Of a stretch of DNA of 64,000 nt, positions 24,559 through 34,445 are shown piece after piece. Within the stretch, counting starts at the first letter, position 1. Every line of letters begins with the position of its first letter. The stretch is taken from the NCBI RefSeq assembly GCF_003048375.1, contig NZ_CP021642.1, positions 372,001-436,000 on the forward strand, in the 5' to 3' direction. Both the position numbers and the translations under genes were made by a program. The notes beneath the pieces are model-generated. The model was not told the DNA's origin. It saw nothing but the letters and a program-made list of their open reading frames with translations, and ran no database searches. The DNA comes from Campylobacter concisus. Lineage in GTDB: Bacteria > Campylobacterota > Campylobacteria > Campylobacterales > Campylobacteraceae.

Positions 24559-25701
24559 TTATTTTTTCTTTTTGCCTTTTGGCTCATCGCCTTTAAACCA
24601 GCTTTTTATCTTGTCAAAGACGCTCTCATCGGTGCTTGACTTGCCTGAAACTATGCCAAAGCTAGCTTGAAGCTTGTTTAAAAGCTCTTTTTGCTCGTCA
24701 CTTAGCTTATCAGGTGTTTGGATAGAAATTTGAGCTACAAGTCTGCCTTTTTTGCGTGAATTTACACCCTTGATGCCCTCGTTTTCAAAGACAAATTGCT
24801 GTTTATCTTTCGCGCCAACTGGTAGTTTTAGCTCGGCTTCACCGCGAAGAGTTGGGATTTTTATACTCTCACCAAGAACAGCTTGGGTAAAAAATACTGG
24901 AATTTCTATATAAACATCATCGTTGTGGCGTATGAAGTGCTTGTCGTCTTTTACATTTATGCTCACATAAAGATCGCCTTGAACGCCGTTTGCACCGATG
25001 TTGCCTTTACCAGCGACCCTCATCCTCATGCCACTATCAACGCCCTCTGGGATCGTGACCTTGACGCTTTGTTGCTGGATTTTATAAGCTTTTGCATTGC
25101 AATCAGGGCATGGCTCGCTTATCACTTCGCCAGATCCGTGGCAGTATGGGCACTCTTGAACGATATTCATAAAGCCATTTCCGCGCGTGATCCTGCCGCT
25201 TCCGCCGCAGTGCTGGCAAGTTTTGTTTTTGCCGTCTTTGCTGCCTGTGGCGTTACATGTTGGGCAAGGCACTTTTTGATCAAATTTGATCTCTTTTTCG
25301 CAGCCAAAAACAGCTTCATTAAACTCTAAATTTATAGGAATTTCAAGGTCGGCTGAGTATTTTTCACTTCGTCTTTTTCTCTGTCTAGAGCCACCGCCAA
25401 AACCGCCACCAAAAAACGAGTCAAAAATGTCTGAGAGGTCAAAATCAGCGCTAAAGCCACCGCCACTGCCAAATCTACCCTCAAGCCCTTCTTTGCCGTA
25501 TCTGTCGTATATTGAGCGCTTTTGCTCATCGCTTAAGACCTGATAGGCTTCGTTTATCTGTTTAAATTTCTGCTCAGCCTCTTTGTCACCAGCGTTTCTG
25601 TCTGGATGGTATTTTAAAGCGAGCTTTCTAAAGGCTTTTTTTATCTCGTCGCCACTTGCATTTCTTGAAATTTCAAGGATCTCGTAATAATCAAACTCCA
25701 C
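24559..25701 (-). CDS. dnaJ: Chaperone DnaJ (Hsp40)
   Basis: A 380-residue type I J-protein, co-chaperone of DnaK. Order of domains: J-domain residues 1-70 with the essential HPD in [11 protein letters not shown]; a glycine/phenylalanine-rich linker ([12 protein letters not shown] ... FFGGGFGGG); the zinc-finger region with [24 protein letters not shown] and CPDCNAKA (the last lacks the usual final glycine); then the client-binding C-terminal domains and a lysine-rich tail. The divergent racR-racS-recR set is the same neighbourhood as in C. jejuni, where RacRS regulates temperature-dependent growth. Confidence 0.97.
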   Translation of the reverse strand: MEFDYYEILEISRNASGDEIKKAFRKLALKYHPDRNAGDKEAEQKFKQINEAYQVLSDEQKRSIYDRYGKEGLEGRFGSGGGFSADFDLSDIFDSFFGGGFGGGSRQRKRRSEKYSADLEIPINLEFNEAVFGCEKEIKFDQKVPCPTCNATGSKDGKNKTCQHCGGSGRITRGNGFMNIVQECPYCHGSGEVISEPCPDCNAKAYKIQQQSVKVTIPEGVDSGMRMRVAGKGNIGANGVQGDLYVSINVKDDKHFIRHNDDVYIEIPVFFTQAVLGESIKIPTLRGEAELKLPVGAKDKQQFVFENEGIKGVNSRKKGRLVAQISIQTPDKLSDEQKELLNKLQASFGIVSGKSSTDESVFDKIKSWFKGDEPKGKKKK

Positions 25702-25824
25702 ATTTTTCCTTGTTTATTAAGCTTATTTTAAATGTGAGATTTTATCCAAAAAAGTTTAAATTTAAAAAAAAATTTACATTTTTGCCGTATAATCTCTACT
25801 ATTTTTCAATGAAAAGGATGATTT

Positions 25825-26496
25825 ATGATTAACGTTTTAATGATAGAAGACGATCCAGAATTTGCACAAATTTTATCTGAATATCTTGACAGTTTTAATA
25901 TAAAAGTGACTAACTTTGAAGACCCATATCTAGGGCTAAGTGCAGGGATAAAAAACTATGACCTGCTCATACTTGATCTTACATTACCTGGCATTGATGG
26001 TCTTGAAGTTTGCAAAGAAATTCGCCAAAAATATGACATCCCTATCATCATAAGCTCAGCTCGCAGTGACATCAGTGACAAGGTCGTTGGCCTTCAGCTT
26101 GGAGCGGATGATTATTTGCCAAAACCATACGATCCAAAAGAGATGTATGCTCGTATCACAAGTCTTATTAGAAGATATAAAAAGACAAACGAAGTTCAAG
26201 AAGAGGTCGTTGATAGCGCATTTAGGATAGACGACAAGCGCCATGAAATTTACTTTAATAACGAGGCTCTTGCTCTAACACCAGCTGAGTATGAAATTTT
26301 AACCTATCTCATCAAACAGCACAGCTTTTCAGTATCAAGAGAGCAGCTAGTTTATAACTGCAAGAGCCTAAAAGACAAGGACTCAAAGAGCCTAGATGTC
26401 ATCATCGGACGCCTTAGAACAAAGATCGGCGACAGCTCAAAAGCGCCAAAACATATATTTTCAGTTAGAGGCATAGGATATAAGCTTATCGGATGA
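25825..26496 (+). CDS. racR: Two-component response regulator RacR (OmpR family)
   Basis: A 223-residue protein. The receiver domain has acidic residues EDD at 8-10, phospho-acceptor D51 in LLILDLTLPGIDG and the lysine in YLPKPYDP. The C-terminal winged helix (about 125-223) has ALTPAEYEIL and SVRGIGYKL, which is OmpR/PhoB type. Position next to dnaJ and followed by a kinase and recR matches C. jejuni racR. Its stop overlaps the kinase start by ATGA, so both are made from one message. Confidence 0.92.
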   Translation: MINVLMIEDDPEFAQILSEYLDSFNIKVTNFEDPYLGLSAGIKNYDLLILDLTLPGIDGLEVCKEIRQKYDIPIIISSARSDISDKVVGLQLGADDYLPKPYDPKEMYARITSLIRRYKKTNEVQEEVVDSAFRIDDKRHEIYFNNEALALTPAEYEILTYLIKQHSFSVSREQLVYNCKSLKDKDSKSLDVIIGRLRTKIGDSSKAPKHIFSVRGIGYKLIG

Positions 26497-27749
26497 AATA
26501 CTCCATAACCACCAAGATAACTATAATCTTTGCCATCGCTTTCTCGCTGATGTGCTTGCTTTTTGTGACATTTGCAAACATTCAGCAAGAAAGTGCGCTT
26601 GAGAAGCTAAAAGATAAGCAAATAAGCGCCATGAACTATCTTGTGGCGCTTTACGAGCGTGGCAATCCTCCAAGAGATTTGGAGCACTACTTTAAAAATT
26701 TCAACTTAGAATACGTCGGCAACAAAAATTTAGCCACCTCAGTTACCTCAAGCGGAAACGCCATTTTTACGCAGCACACACCTCTTGGCATGATGCAGTC
26801 TGTTAATTACAAAGGTGATTTGTATCTACTTATCAAAAATCCATCTTTTCAGCTGCTACTTGAGAGCAACGACGCAAGACACGTAAATGACCCACTTTGG
26901 GTGGCATTTTTGATCATCTCGGCTCTACTTATCTCGCTTTATGTCTCGGTGCTTAGAAGCCTTTTGCCGCTTAGAAGACTGAGCAAAGATATCAGGAAAT
27001 TTGCCAGCGGAAATATGGAGATGGCGATGACTGCTAGGCTAAATGAAAACGAGCAAGATGAGATCGGGCAGGTCGCAGTTGAGTTTGACAACGCCGTTTG
27101 CAAGATCAGAGAGTTAATTCGCTCAAGGCAGCTATTTTTACGTGCGATCATGCATGAGCTAAAGACGCCTATTGGCAAGGGCAGGATCGTCTCTGAAATG
27201 GTCGCAAACGACACTCAAAAGATGAGACTCATAAACGTTTTTGAGCGCCTCGAGATGCTTATAAATGAATTTAGCAAGGTCGAGCAGCTCCTTTCAAAAA
27301 GCTACGCGCTAAACTATCAAGAGTGCCATTTTTCGCTCATTTTAGAGCAGGTGCAAGATATGCTCATGCTTGATAAATTTGAGGAGCGTGTGAGCTGTGA
27401 TATTAGAGATGACGTCATATTAAGAGTTGATTTTCAGCTTTTTAGTTTGGCGATTAAAAATTTGATAGACAATGCCCTAAAATACGCAGAGGATAAGAAA
27501 GCCATCTTGATCTGCGATAGTGAATTTATAGCGGTTAAAAATTTAGGCAAAAAGCTAAATCACCCGATTGATTACTATAAACAAGCCTTTGTTAGAGGCG
27601 ATAAAGTGAGTGCTGGGAGCGGTATGGGGCTTGGACTTTACATCATCGAGCAAATTTGCCAGATGCAAAAATTTGAGCTTGCTTACGACTACGAAGACGG
27701 CTATCACGTCTTTAAAATTTTACTTCGTGCAAAGGCAAAACGCGCATGA
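26493..27749 (+). CDS. racS: Sensor histidine kinase RacS
   Basis: A 418-residue inner-membrane kinase, partner of RacR. TM1 is about 8-30 (ITIIFAIAFSLMCLLFVTFA), followed by a periplasmic sensor region of about 110 residues and TM2 about 140-160 (VAFLIISALLISLYVSV). Then come a HAMP linker, the H-box with the phosphorylated histidine in AIMHELKTPIGKG, the N-box LAIKNLIDNALKYAED, and the glycine box SGMGLGLYIIE. Translation is coupled to racR (ATGA overlap), and its own stop overlaps the recR start in the same way. Confidence 0.9.
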   Translation: MKYSITTKITIIFAIAFSLMCLLFVTFANIQQESALEKLKDKQISAMNYLVALYERGNPPRDLEHYFKNFNLEYVGNKNLATSVTSSGNAIFTQHTPLGMMQSVNYKGDLYLLIKNPSFQLLLESNDARHVNDPLWVAFLIISALLISLYVSVLRSLLPLRRLSKDIRKFASGNMEMAMTARLNENEQDEIGQVAVEFDNAVCKIRELIRSRQLFLRAIMHELKTPIGKGRIVSEMVANDTQKMRLINVFERLEMLINEFSKVEQLLSKSYALNYQECHFSLILEQVQDMLMLDKFEERVSCDIRDDVILRVDFQLFSLAIKNLIDNALKYAEDKKAILICDSEFIAVKNLGKKLNHPIDYYKQAFVRGDKVSAGSGMGLGLYIIEQICQMQKFELAYDYEDGYHVFKILLRAKAKRA

Positions 27750-28318
27750 AAAGGGGCTTAGAGAAATTTAACGAGCTAACCGAGTCTTTTGCCAAGCTGC
27801 CAGGTGTGGGTAAAAAATCAGCCGCAAGATTTGCCTATTTTGTCTGCATGCAAGATAGCTTTGCGGGGCTAAGGCTCGCGCAAAATATCGAAGATGCGGT
27901 GAGATTTATCAAGCGATGTGAGCGTTGTGGCGGGCTAAGCGAAAATGAAATTTGCGACATTTGCAGCGATGAGAGTAGGGATAGCGAGGTCATCTTGCTG
28001 GTTGAGAGCCCAAAAGATATCTTGGTTTTTGAGCAAAATGGCATCTACAATGGCCTTTACTTCGTGCTTGACGAGATCGACGAGGATGCCATAGAGAGGC
28101 TGCGAAGTGCTATCAAGCAAAATGGCTCAAAAGAGGTCGTCTTTGCCTTTACGCCGGGGCTAAATTCAGACGCGCTCATGCTTTACGTCGAGGATAAGCT
28201 TGCCATGAGTGAAATTTCATTTAGCAAGATCGCTCAAGGCGTGCCAACTGGTGTAAATTTAGAAAATGTCGATATGCTCTCACTCTTAAAAGCCTACGAG
28301 AGCCGCACAAAAGCCTAA
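27746..28318 (+). CDS. recR: Recombination protein RecR
   Basis: A 190-residue DNA-repair protein acting with RecO/RecF in loading RecA. The N-terminal helix-hairpin-helix is KLPGVGKKSAARFAYFV (about 19-35), the C4 zinc finger CERCGGLSENEICDIC (about 56-71), and the Toprim domain begins with VILLVESPKDILVFE (about 80-94). The usual length is about 190-200. It is the third gene of the racR-racS-recR unit. Confidence 0.95.
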   Translation: MKRGLEKFNELTESFAKLPGVGKKSAARFAYFVCMQDSFAGLRLAQNIEDAVRFIKRCERCGGLSENEICDICSDESRDSEVILLVESPKDILVFEQNGIYNGLYFVLDEIDEDAIERLRSAIKQNGSKEVVFAFTPGLNSDALMLYVEDKLAMSEISFSKIAQGVPTGVNLENVDMLSLLKAYESRTKA

Positions 28319-28401
28319 TTAAAATTTCTTTTAGTTATAATCTCACCTAAATTTATAATATTTAGTCTGCGCAATCGCCGCTAAATTTAAAAGGATAGAG
28401 A

Positions 28402-30006
28402 TTGATTTTACTTATAGATAACTACGATAGTTTTGTCTTCAACGTCGAACAGTACGTAAAAGAGCTCACAAACGAAGAGATTAGATGCGTTAGAAACGAT
28501 AAGATAACGCTTGAAGAGGTCAAAAAACTAAACCCAAGTAAGATCATCCTAAGCCCAGGGCCAAAGCACCCAAAAGATAGTGGAGTTTGTTTAGAAATTT
28601 TAAAAGCAGACCTTGGCGTGCCAGTGCTTGGCATTTGCCTTGGACACCAAGCCATAGGGCTTAGTTTTGGTGCAAAGATAAAAAGACTAGACGACCCACT
28701 TCACGGCAAGACCTCATTTATCGACGTGAAAAATAAAGAGCCACTTTTTGCAGGGCTGCCTGATCGTTTTGAAGTTATGCGCTACCACTCACTCTATGTC
28801 GATGAGCTCCCAGCTAGCTTAAGCGCTGATGCGGTGAGCGATGATGGCGTAGTTATGGCACTTAGCGTTAAAGATAAGCCGATCTTTGGCATCCAGTTTC
28901 ACCCTGAGAGCTACTTCACGCAATACGGCAAAAAGATAGTTGAAAATTTTGTAAATTACAAGGCAAAAAAAGAGGTAAAAGAGCCAAAGATTCGCTCACT
29001 CAAGCCATATCTTATCAAGCTTCAAGAAAACATCCCACTTGATGATAGCGACTTTGAGCAAATTTGCGAGATAATAGCCAGCAAAGAGTACGAGATCGTG
29101 CAGCTTTCAGCCCTTTTAGTGCTTATTAGCGAAAAGAGCCTCTATCCAAAAAGCCTCGCTGCGCTTGCAAAAAATATCCTAAAATACTCGCAAACTTACC
29201 GCGACGATACGCCTATGATCGATCTTTGCGGCACTGGAGGCGATGGCTTTAAGACGATAAATATCTCAACTACTGTGGCATTTATCCTTGCAAGCCTTGG
29301 CATAAAGGTCGCAAAACACGGCAACAAGGCAGTTTCAAGCAAGTCAGGCAGCTCTGATGTGCTTGAAATTTTAGGCGTAAAAAGTGAAAAATCACTGGCA
29401 AAACAGCGTGAAAATTTAGCTAGTAAAAATTTAGCCTTTTTCCACGCTCCATTTTTCCATCCGCTAGTTGGCGAGGTGAGAGAAGTGCGCCAAAGACTTG
29501 GCATAAGAACCGTATTTAACGTGCTTGGACCGCTTTTAAATCCAAATTTAAACCTTACAAATCAGCTAGTTGGCGTCTATCATAAGCCTGTTTTAAAACT
29601 CTACGCCCAGACGCTTAAGATACTTGGCAGAAAGCACGCTTTGGTCGTTCGCGGAGATGACGGACTTGATGAGATCACACTTTGCAGTGAAACAAGTGTT
29701 GTGGAGCTAAAAAATGGCGAAATTTTTGAATACAGCATCACGCCAGAGCAGTTTGGCTTTAAAAGAGCGCTTCACAGCGATATTGAGGGCGGCACACCTG
29801 AAGAAAACGCCAAAACCTTGATACGCACGCTAAAAGGCGAGGAGCAGGGGGCGAAATTTGACATCGTGGTCTTTAACGCGATGTTTGCACTCTACGCGTC
29901 TGATGGCGCAAAGAGCCCAGACGAGGCCAAAAAAATGGTTTTAGAGGCTATAAATTCTGGTAAGGCGTATAAATTTTATGAAGAGTTTATAAGGGATGTC
30001 ATTTGA
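28402..30006 (+). CDS. trpGD: Fused anthranilate synthase component II / anthranilate phosphoribosyltransferase TrpGD
   Basis: A 534-residue fusion starting at a TTG (28402) behind AAGGATAGAG. Residues 1-190 are the glutamine amidotransferase TrpG, with the catalytic cysteine in LGICLGHQAIGL and the histidine-glutamate pair in GIQFHPESYFT. Residues about 200-534 are TrpD, with DLCGTGGDGFKTINISTT, HGNKAVSSKSGSSD and RTVFNVLGPLLNP, which bind phosphoribosyl pyrophosphate and anthranilate. Together they catalyse the first two steps of tryptophan synthesis, with TrpE supplied elsewhere, since no trpE precedes this gene. A TATAAT box lies at 28336-28341. Two foreign restriction-modification genes separate it from trpF. 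Confidence 0.96.
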   Translation: MILLIDNYDSFVFNVEQYVKELTNEEIRCVRNDKITLEEVKKLNPSKIILSPGPKHPKDSGVCLEILKADLGVPVLGICLGHQAIGLSFGAKIKRLDDPLHGKTSFIDVKNKEPLFAGLPDRFEVMRYHSLYVDELPASLSADAVSDDGVVMALSVKDKPIFGIQFHPESYFTQYGKKIVENFVNYKAKKEVKEPKIRSLKPYLIKLQENIPLDDSDFEQICEIIASKEYEIVQLSALLVLISEKSLYPKSLAALAKNILKYSQTYRDDTPMIDLCGTGGDGFKTINISTTVAFILASLGIKVAKHGNKAVSSKSGSSDVLEILGVKSEKSLAKQRENLASKNLAFFHAPFFHPLVGEVREVRQRLGIRTVFNVLGPLLNPNLNLTNQLVGVYHKPVLKLYAQTLKILGRKHALVVRGDDGLDEITLCSETSVVELKNGEIFEYSITPEQFGFKRALHSDIEGGTPEENAKTLIRTLKGEEQGAKFDIVVFNAMFALYASDGAKSPDEAKKMVLEAINSGKAYKFYEEFIRDVI

Positions 30007-31103
30007 AAAATTCTGAAAACCCTGCTTTTTTAAAGGAACAATTGATTAGTTATCTTGGGAACAAACGTTCAATAATAAATGAAATTTTAAAAGTCATTTA
30101 TGAAATAAAAAACGAACTCAAAAGGGATAAAATAAGCTTTGTGGATGTTTTTAGCGGTTCAGGCGTGGTTGCAAGAGCAGCCAAAGCACATTCAAATTTA
30201 GTTATTGCAAATGACCTAGAGTCTTACTCTCGTATTATAAATTTATGTTATCTATCGAATTTTTCAGATGAGCTTAGGGATCAAATAGATCAAAATTTTA
30301 AGAAGATTTTATCTAATTTTAATCCATGCGAAAGTTTTATTAGCGAGCTTTATGCTCCAAAAAATGATGAGAATATTAGTAAAGGAGAAAGAGTTTTTTT
30401 CACCCGCAAAAATGCACTTATAATTGGTGGCTTACGTAAATCTATAGAAAAAATAGACCTAAAATTTCAACATTTTTTTATAGCACCACTTCTTAGTGAG
30501 GCAAGTATTCATTCAAATACTGGAGGCGTTTTTAAAGGCTTTTATAAGGATAAAAATGGAATTGGTAAATTTGGTGGAAGCGGAGAAAATGCTCTGACTA
30601 GAATTTTAGGTGAAATTTCACTAAAAAAACCTATTTTTTCAAAATTTAAAAGTGATTTTGAGGTATATCAGGAAGATGCTTTAAAATTAGCTAGTCATCT
30701 GTCTGTAACAGATATAGCATATTTTGATCCGCCATATAATCAACATCCTTATGGATCAAACTATTTTATGTTAAATTTAATAGCAAATTTTAAAGCACCA
30801 AAAATTGAAACTATTAGTGAAGTATCTGGTATACCAAATGATTGGAATCGTTCAAATTTTAATAAAAAATCAAAGGCAGCAGAGGAATTTTTTACATTAC
30901 TAACAAACTTTCCATCTAAATATTTGATTATTTCTTTTAATTCGGAAGGATTTATTAGTGAAAATGAATTTTTGTTAAATTTGTCTAAAATAGGTAAAGT
31001 TATAAAACACGAAATTAAGTATCCAACCTATCGTGCTAGTAGAAATTTAAACAACCGCTCCTTATATGTAACAGAATATCTTTATATTGTAAAAAAGGTT
31101 TAA
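30003..31103 (+). CDS. Adenine-N6 DNA methyltransferase of an EcoRI-type restriction system (Dam-like D12 class)
   Basis: A 366-residue protein starting at TTG (30003), overlapping the trpGD stop by four bases; no ATG with a binding site is close. The motif order is that of D12/Dam-like alpha-class enzymes: motif X FLKEQLISYLGNKRSI (about 9-24), motif I FVDVFSGSGVVARAA with the S-adenosylmethionine loop, and motif IV with catalytic DPPYNQHPYGSNYF (about 247-260). It should protect the same site that the next gene's nuclease cuts, predicted GAATTC. M.EcoRI itself, as I recall, is of a different subclass, so this pairing is unusual. Base composition is much more AT-rich than the flanking trp genes, indicating transfer. 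Confidence 0.87.
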   Translation: MKNSENPAFLKEQLISYLGNKRSIINEILKVIYEIKNELKRDKISFVDVFSGSGVVARAAKAHSNLVIANDLESYSRIINLCYLSNFSDELRDQIDQNFKKILSNFNPCESFISELYAPKNDENISKGERVFFTRKNALIIGGLRKSIEKIDLKFQHFFIAPLLSEASIHSNTGGVFKGFYKDKNGIGKFGGSGENALTRILGEISLKKPIFSKFKSDFEVYQEDALKLASHLSVTDIAYFDPPYNQHPYGSNYFMLNLIANFKAPKIETISEVSGIPNDWNRSNFNKKSKAAEEFFTLLTNFPSKYLIISFNSEGFISENEFLLNLSKIGKVIKHEIKYPTYRASRNLNNRSLYVTEYLYIVKKV

Positions 31104-31104
31104 T

Positions 31105-31830
31105 ATGGCAAGTAGTAATGACCTAAGAAAAAACAAAAATCAGCACAAACCAAAAAATACTAAGTCTAAACTTGATGATAAAAATATAGCCCAGTCTATG
31201 AAAAAAACGATTAGCTATATAGAAGAAAGATTTAGCGATATAACTAATTTCAATGGATTCTATATAGAATTTAGTTCAAAACTATCTCTTGATGAAATGA
31301 TGGCTAATATAAAAAATGGAGGTATTAGAAAGCAATTCGATACATCTTGGAAAAGTAATGCAATTAAGCCAGATGGTGGTTTTTTAATATTAAAAAAACG
31401 AGATGATGACAATTATCAGAAACTTATTTTGGCAGCTGAGGTTAAACGACAAGGAACAAATGATAAGAGAGAGGAAGAAGGTCTTAAAAGACAAGCAAGA
31501 GGCAATGCTATAGAACGTTTAGGAAAAAATTTGATTGGCATAAGGGCTATGATGAATCACGAAGACATAACTCCTTTTGTTTGTTTCGGAAGTGGTGATG
31601 ATTTTAACGAGAAAGATATTAGTACTAAAAATATGTTTTCAAAATTAAGCACTATGAATGAATTTTATTACCTTAATAAAACATATATTTTTAAATTAGA
31701 TGGTAATAGTGAACATAATAAATTTTCTCCAGTTAGCATGTATTTTAGAAAACATGAATGGAGTATAGATGAAATGTTTGAAATAATGAAAGAAATCGCT
31801 GAAACAAGTTTGCGATATTATATTTTTTAG
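31105..31830 (+). CDS. EcoRI-family type II restriction endonuclease (predicted GAATTC)
   Basis: A 241-residue protein related to EcoRI over most of its length. The catalytic centre is IKPDGG (D90) with LILAAEVKRQG (E112, K114), matching EcoRI D91, E111 and K113. The recognition segment ARGNAIERLGKN (133-141) keeps the GNAIER of EcoRI, whose Asn, Ala and Arg contact the GAATTC bases. The C-terminal MFEIMKEIAETSLR parallels EcoRI's MFEIMFDISTTSLR. It is slightly shorter than EcoRI (277). The ATG follows the methyltransferase stop by one base, so expression is coupled to the trp transcript. It appears intact and AT-rich. Confidence 0.9.
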   Translation: MASSNDLRKNKNQHKPKNTKSKLDDKNIAQSMKKTISYIEERFSDITNFNGFYIEFSSKLSLDEMMANIKNGGIRKQFDTSWKSNAIKPDGGFLILKKRDDDNYQKLILAAEVKRQGTNDKREEEGLKRQARGNAIERLGKNLIGIRAMMNHEDITPFVCFGSGDDFNEKDISTKNMFSKLSTMNEFYYLNKTYIFKLDGNSEHNKFSPVSMYFRKHEWSIDEMFEIMKEIAETSLRYYIF

Positions 31831-31837
31831 GTCAAAA

Positions 31838-32452
31838 ATGAAATCTCTAGTTAAAATTTGTGGCATCAAAACGCTAGATGAGGCAAGTGCGGTTTGTGCT
31901 TTGGATGTTGATTTTATCGGGCTGATATTTGCCAAAAGCAAAAGAAAGGTCGAGCTAAATTTAGCTAGGCAGATAGCGAAATTTGCCCACAGCAAGGGCA
32001 AAAAAGTAGTTGGCGTTTTTGCGGAGCAAAGTGATTGCGAGATAATGGAAATTTGCCAGTTTGCTGGTCTTGACGTGGCTCAGGTGCATGGAGTGGTGAG
32101 TGAAAATTTAGAGGCAAATTTAAAAGATATGGTGCTTGAGATTTGGCAGGTTTTTAGCGTCAAAGATAGCTTACCAGAGGTTGATTTTAAGCATTTTGAC
32201 ATGGCGCTTTTTGACTGCAAGGGCGAAAATGCCGGTGGAAACGGTACCAGTTTTGAGTGGGAAATTTTAAAAGAGGTTAAATTTAAATTTGGCATGGCTG
32301 GGGGCATAGGCGAGCACAACATAAAAGAGGCGCTGAAATTTAGGCCATATCTAGTCGATATCAACTCAAAAGTCGAGGACGAAAACGGCATAAAAGATGC
32401 GCAAAAGATAGAGAGAATTTTAAAGATCATAGGTGAGGTAGAAGATGAATAG
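31838..32452 (+). CDS. trpF: Phosphoribosylanthranilate isomerase TrpF
   Basis: A 204-residue TIM-barrel enzyme of tryptophan synthesis. The N-terminus [13 protein letters not shown] carries the catalytic cysteine (KICG). Next come [14 protein letters not shown], then QVHGVVSEN, a [17 protein letters not shown] stretch carrying the catalytic aspartate and the phosphate-binding loop, and [11 protein letters not shown] with VDINSKVED near the end. It lies 7 bases after the nuclease gene, and its 3' end overlaps trpB by 8 bases. Usual length. It is the native continuation of the trp operon after the inserted restriction genes. Confidence 0.95.
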   Translation: MKSLVKICGIKTLDEASAVCALDVDFIGLIFAKSKRKVELNLARQIAKFAHSKGKKVVGVFAEQSDCEIMEICQFAGLDVAQVHGVVSENLEANLKDMVLEIWQVFSVKDSLPEVDFKHFDMALFDCKGENAGGNGTSFEWEILKEVKFKFGMAGGIGEHNIKEALKFRPYLVDINSKVEDENGIKDAQKIERILKIIGEVEDE

Positions 32453-33626
32453 TAAGGCGTATTTTGGAAAATTTGGCGGGCAGTTCGTGCCTGAGACGGT
32501 GATGTTTGCCCTTGATGAGCTAGAAAATGCTTATGAGAGCATCGCAAAGACAAAAGAGTTTAAAGACGAGCTTAATGATCTTTTGAAAAACTACGTTGGC
32601 AGGCCTAGTCCGCTCTTTTTTGCAAAGCGCCTAAGCGAGCACTACGGACATGAAATTTACCTAAAAAGAGAGGATCTAAACCACACGGGCGCGCACAAGA
32701 TAAATAACGCTCTTGCTCAAGCACTGCTTGCTAAAAAAATGGGTAAAAAGAAAATTTTAGCTGAGACTGGAGCTGGTCAGCACGGCGTGGCAACAGCGAC
32801 TGCAGCGGCACTTTTGGGCTTAGAGTGTGACGTCTATATGGGCGCAACAGATGTGGCTAGACAGCAGTTAAACGCCTTTCGTATGCAGCTTCTTGGCGCA
32901 AAAGTGGTGAGCGTAGAAGATGGCTTAAAAACACTAAAAGAGGCGACTACGGCGGCCATACAAGCGTGGGTAAATGAGATAGAAAGCGCGTTTTATGTCA
33001 TTGGCTCAGCCGTTGGCCCACACCCATATCCAAAGATCGTGCGTGACTTTCAAAGCGTGATCGGCACAGAGGCAAAAGCCCAGCTTGCAGACTACGGCAA
33101 AAAGGCGGATTACGTCATCGCTTGCGTTGGCGGCGGCAGTAATGCTATTGGCATTTTTAGTGCGTTTTTGGACGATGAGAGCGTAAATTTAGTAGGTATA
33201 GAAGCTGGCGGCCTTGGCATAGATACCCCTTATCACGCAGCTACGCTTAGCAAGGGCAAAACCGGCATCATCCACGGCATGAAAACGACGGTCTTGCAAG
33301 ATGAGTACGGCATGATCTCGCCAGTGCATAGCATCTCAGCAGGTCTTGACTATCCAGGCATCGGCCCAGAGCACGCCCACCTAAACGACATCAAAAGGGT
33401 AAGATACGAAGCCGTGACCGACGATGAGTGCATAAATGCCTTGTATTTTCTAAGCAAGATGGAGGGCATCATCCCAGCCATCGAGAGCGCGCATGCGGTG
33501 GCGTATCTGGAGAAACTTTGCCCAAAACTTGATAAAAAAAGCGTCATCGTCGTAAATATCTCAGGCAGGGGCGATAAGGACATAAACACAGTTATCGGCT
33601 ACGAAAAAGGAAAAATTTATGGATAA
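32445..33626 (+). CDS. trpB: Tryptophan synthase beta chain TrpB
   Basis: A 393-residue pyridoxal-phosphate enzyme joining indole and serine to tryptophan. The cofactor lysine is in [16 protein letters not shown] (about residue 85). [19 protein letters not shown] is the substrate carboxylate site, and [12 protein letters not shown] binds the cofactor phosphate. Length is normal. The start lies within the end of trpF, and its stop overlaps trpA by 8 bases, so the three genes are tightly coupled. Confidence 0.97.
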   Translation: MNSKAYFGKFGGQFVPETVMFALDELENAYESIAKTKEFKDELNDLLKNYVGRPSPLFFAKRLSEHYGHEIYLKREDLNHTGAHKINNALAQALLAKKMGKKKILAETGAGQHGVATATAAALLGLECDVYMGATDVARQQLNAFRMQLLGAKVVSVEDGLKTLKEATTAAIQAWVNEIESAFYVIGSAVGPHPYPKIVRDFQSVIGTEAKAQLADYGKKADYVIACVGGGSNAIGIFSAFLDDESVNLVGIEAGGLGIDTPYHAATLSKGKTGIIHGMKTTVLQDEYGMISPVHSISAGLDYPGIGPEHAHLNDIKRVRYEAVTDDECINALYFLSKMEGIIPAIESAHAVAYLEKLCPKLDKKSVIVVNISGRGDKDINTVIGYEKGKIYG

Positions 33627-34368
33627 GGTTAGAAGCGCATTTAACGGCAAAAAGGCAAACATCGGCTACATCGTGGCTGGTTATCCAAGCTTAGAAAAAA
33701 CTAAGGAATTTTTAGAAAATTTAGATGAGAGCACGCTTGATCTGCTTGAGATCGGCATCCCATACTCTGACCCGCTGGCTGATGGCAAACTCATCGCGCA
33801 AGCTAGCTTTGAGACAGCTCAAAGTGGCGTAAATACCGACGTTGTCTTTGATATGCTTGAGGGCTGCAAGGCAAAAGTGACAAAGCCACTTGTTTTTCTA
33901 GTTTATTACAACATCATTTTTGCTTATGGCGTTGATAAATTTCTAAAAAGATCACGTGAAGCTGGAGTTAGCGGCTTTATCGTGCCGGATCTTCCTTGTG
34001 AGGAGTGTGAGGAGTTTGCTCTAAAGTGCAAAGAGCTAAATTTATGCCTTGTGCCACTTATTAGCGTCACCTCTGGGGGCAGGGCGGATGAGATATTAAA
34101 ATTTGGCTCAGGATTTATCTACGTGTTAGGTGCTATCGGCGTTAGCGGTTCAAAAAGAGCCGATGAAGATAGGATAAAAAATTTAGTCCTAGAGCTTAAG
34201 AAAAAGAGCGATCTACCAGTGGCTGTGGGCTTTGGCATCAAAAACAAAGAGGACGTTGGTGAGGTTAAAAAGTACGCTGACGCTGCGATCATAGGCACGC
34301 AAATAGTCAAGCTTTGCGCCAAATTTAGCGCAAAAGAGCTAGTTAAAGAAGTCGATAAACTCTTTTAA
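33619..34368 (+). CDS. trpA: Tryptophan synthase alpha chain TrpA
   Basis: A 249-residue TIM barrel that releases indole from indole-glycerol phosphate and channels it to TrpB. Catalytic glutamate and aspartate lie in [20 protein letters not shown], and [13 protein letters not shown] follows. The phosphate site is [10 protein letters not shown], with [11 protein letters not shown] near the end. It is slightly shorter than the E. coli protein (268), as in other campylobacters. Last gene of the operon. A TATAAT for the next unit lies at 34409-34414. Confidence 0.96.
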   Translation: MDKVRSAFNGKKANIGYIVAGYPSLEKTKEFLENLDESTLDLLEIGIPYSDPLADGKLIAQASFETAQSGVNTDVVFDMLEGCKAKVTKPLVFLVYYNIIFAYGVDKFLKRSREAGVSGFIVPDLPCEECEEFALKCKELNLCLVPLISVTSGGRADEILKFGSGFIYVLGAIGVSGSKRADEDRIKNLVLELKKKSDLPVAVGFGIKNKEDVGEVKKYADAAIIGTQIVKLCAKFSAKELVKEVDKLF

Positions 34369-34445
34369 AATGCTTAATAAATTTATAGCTAATTTAGTAA
34401 AGCCAAAGTATAATTAACGCGCATTTCAAGTCTTAAGGAAGAGAT

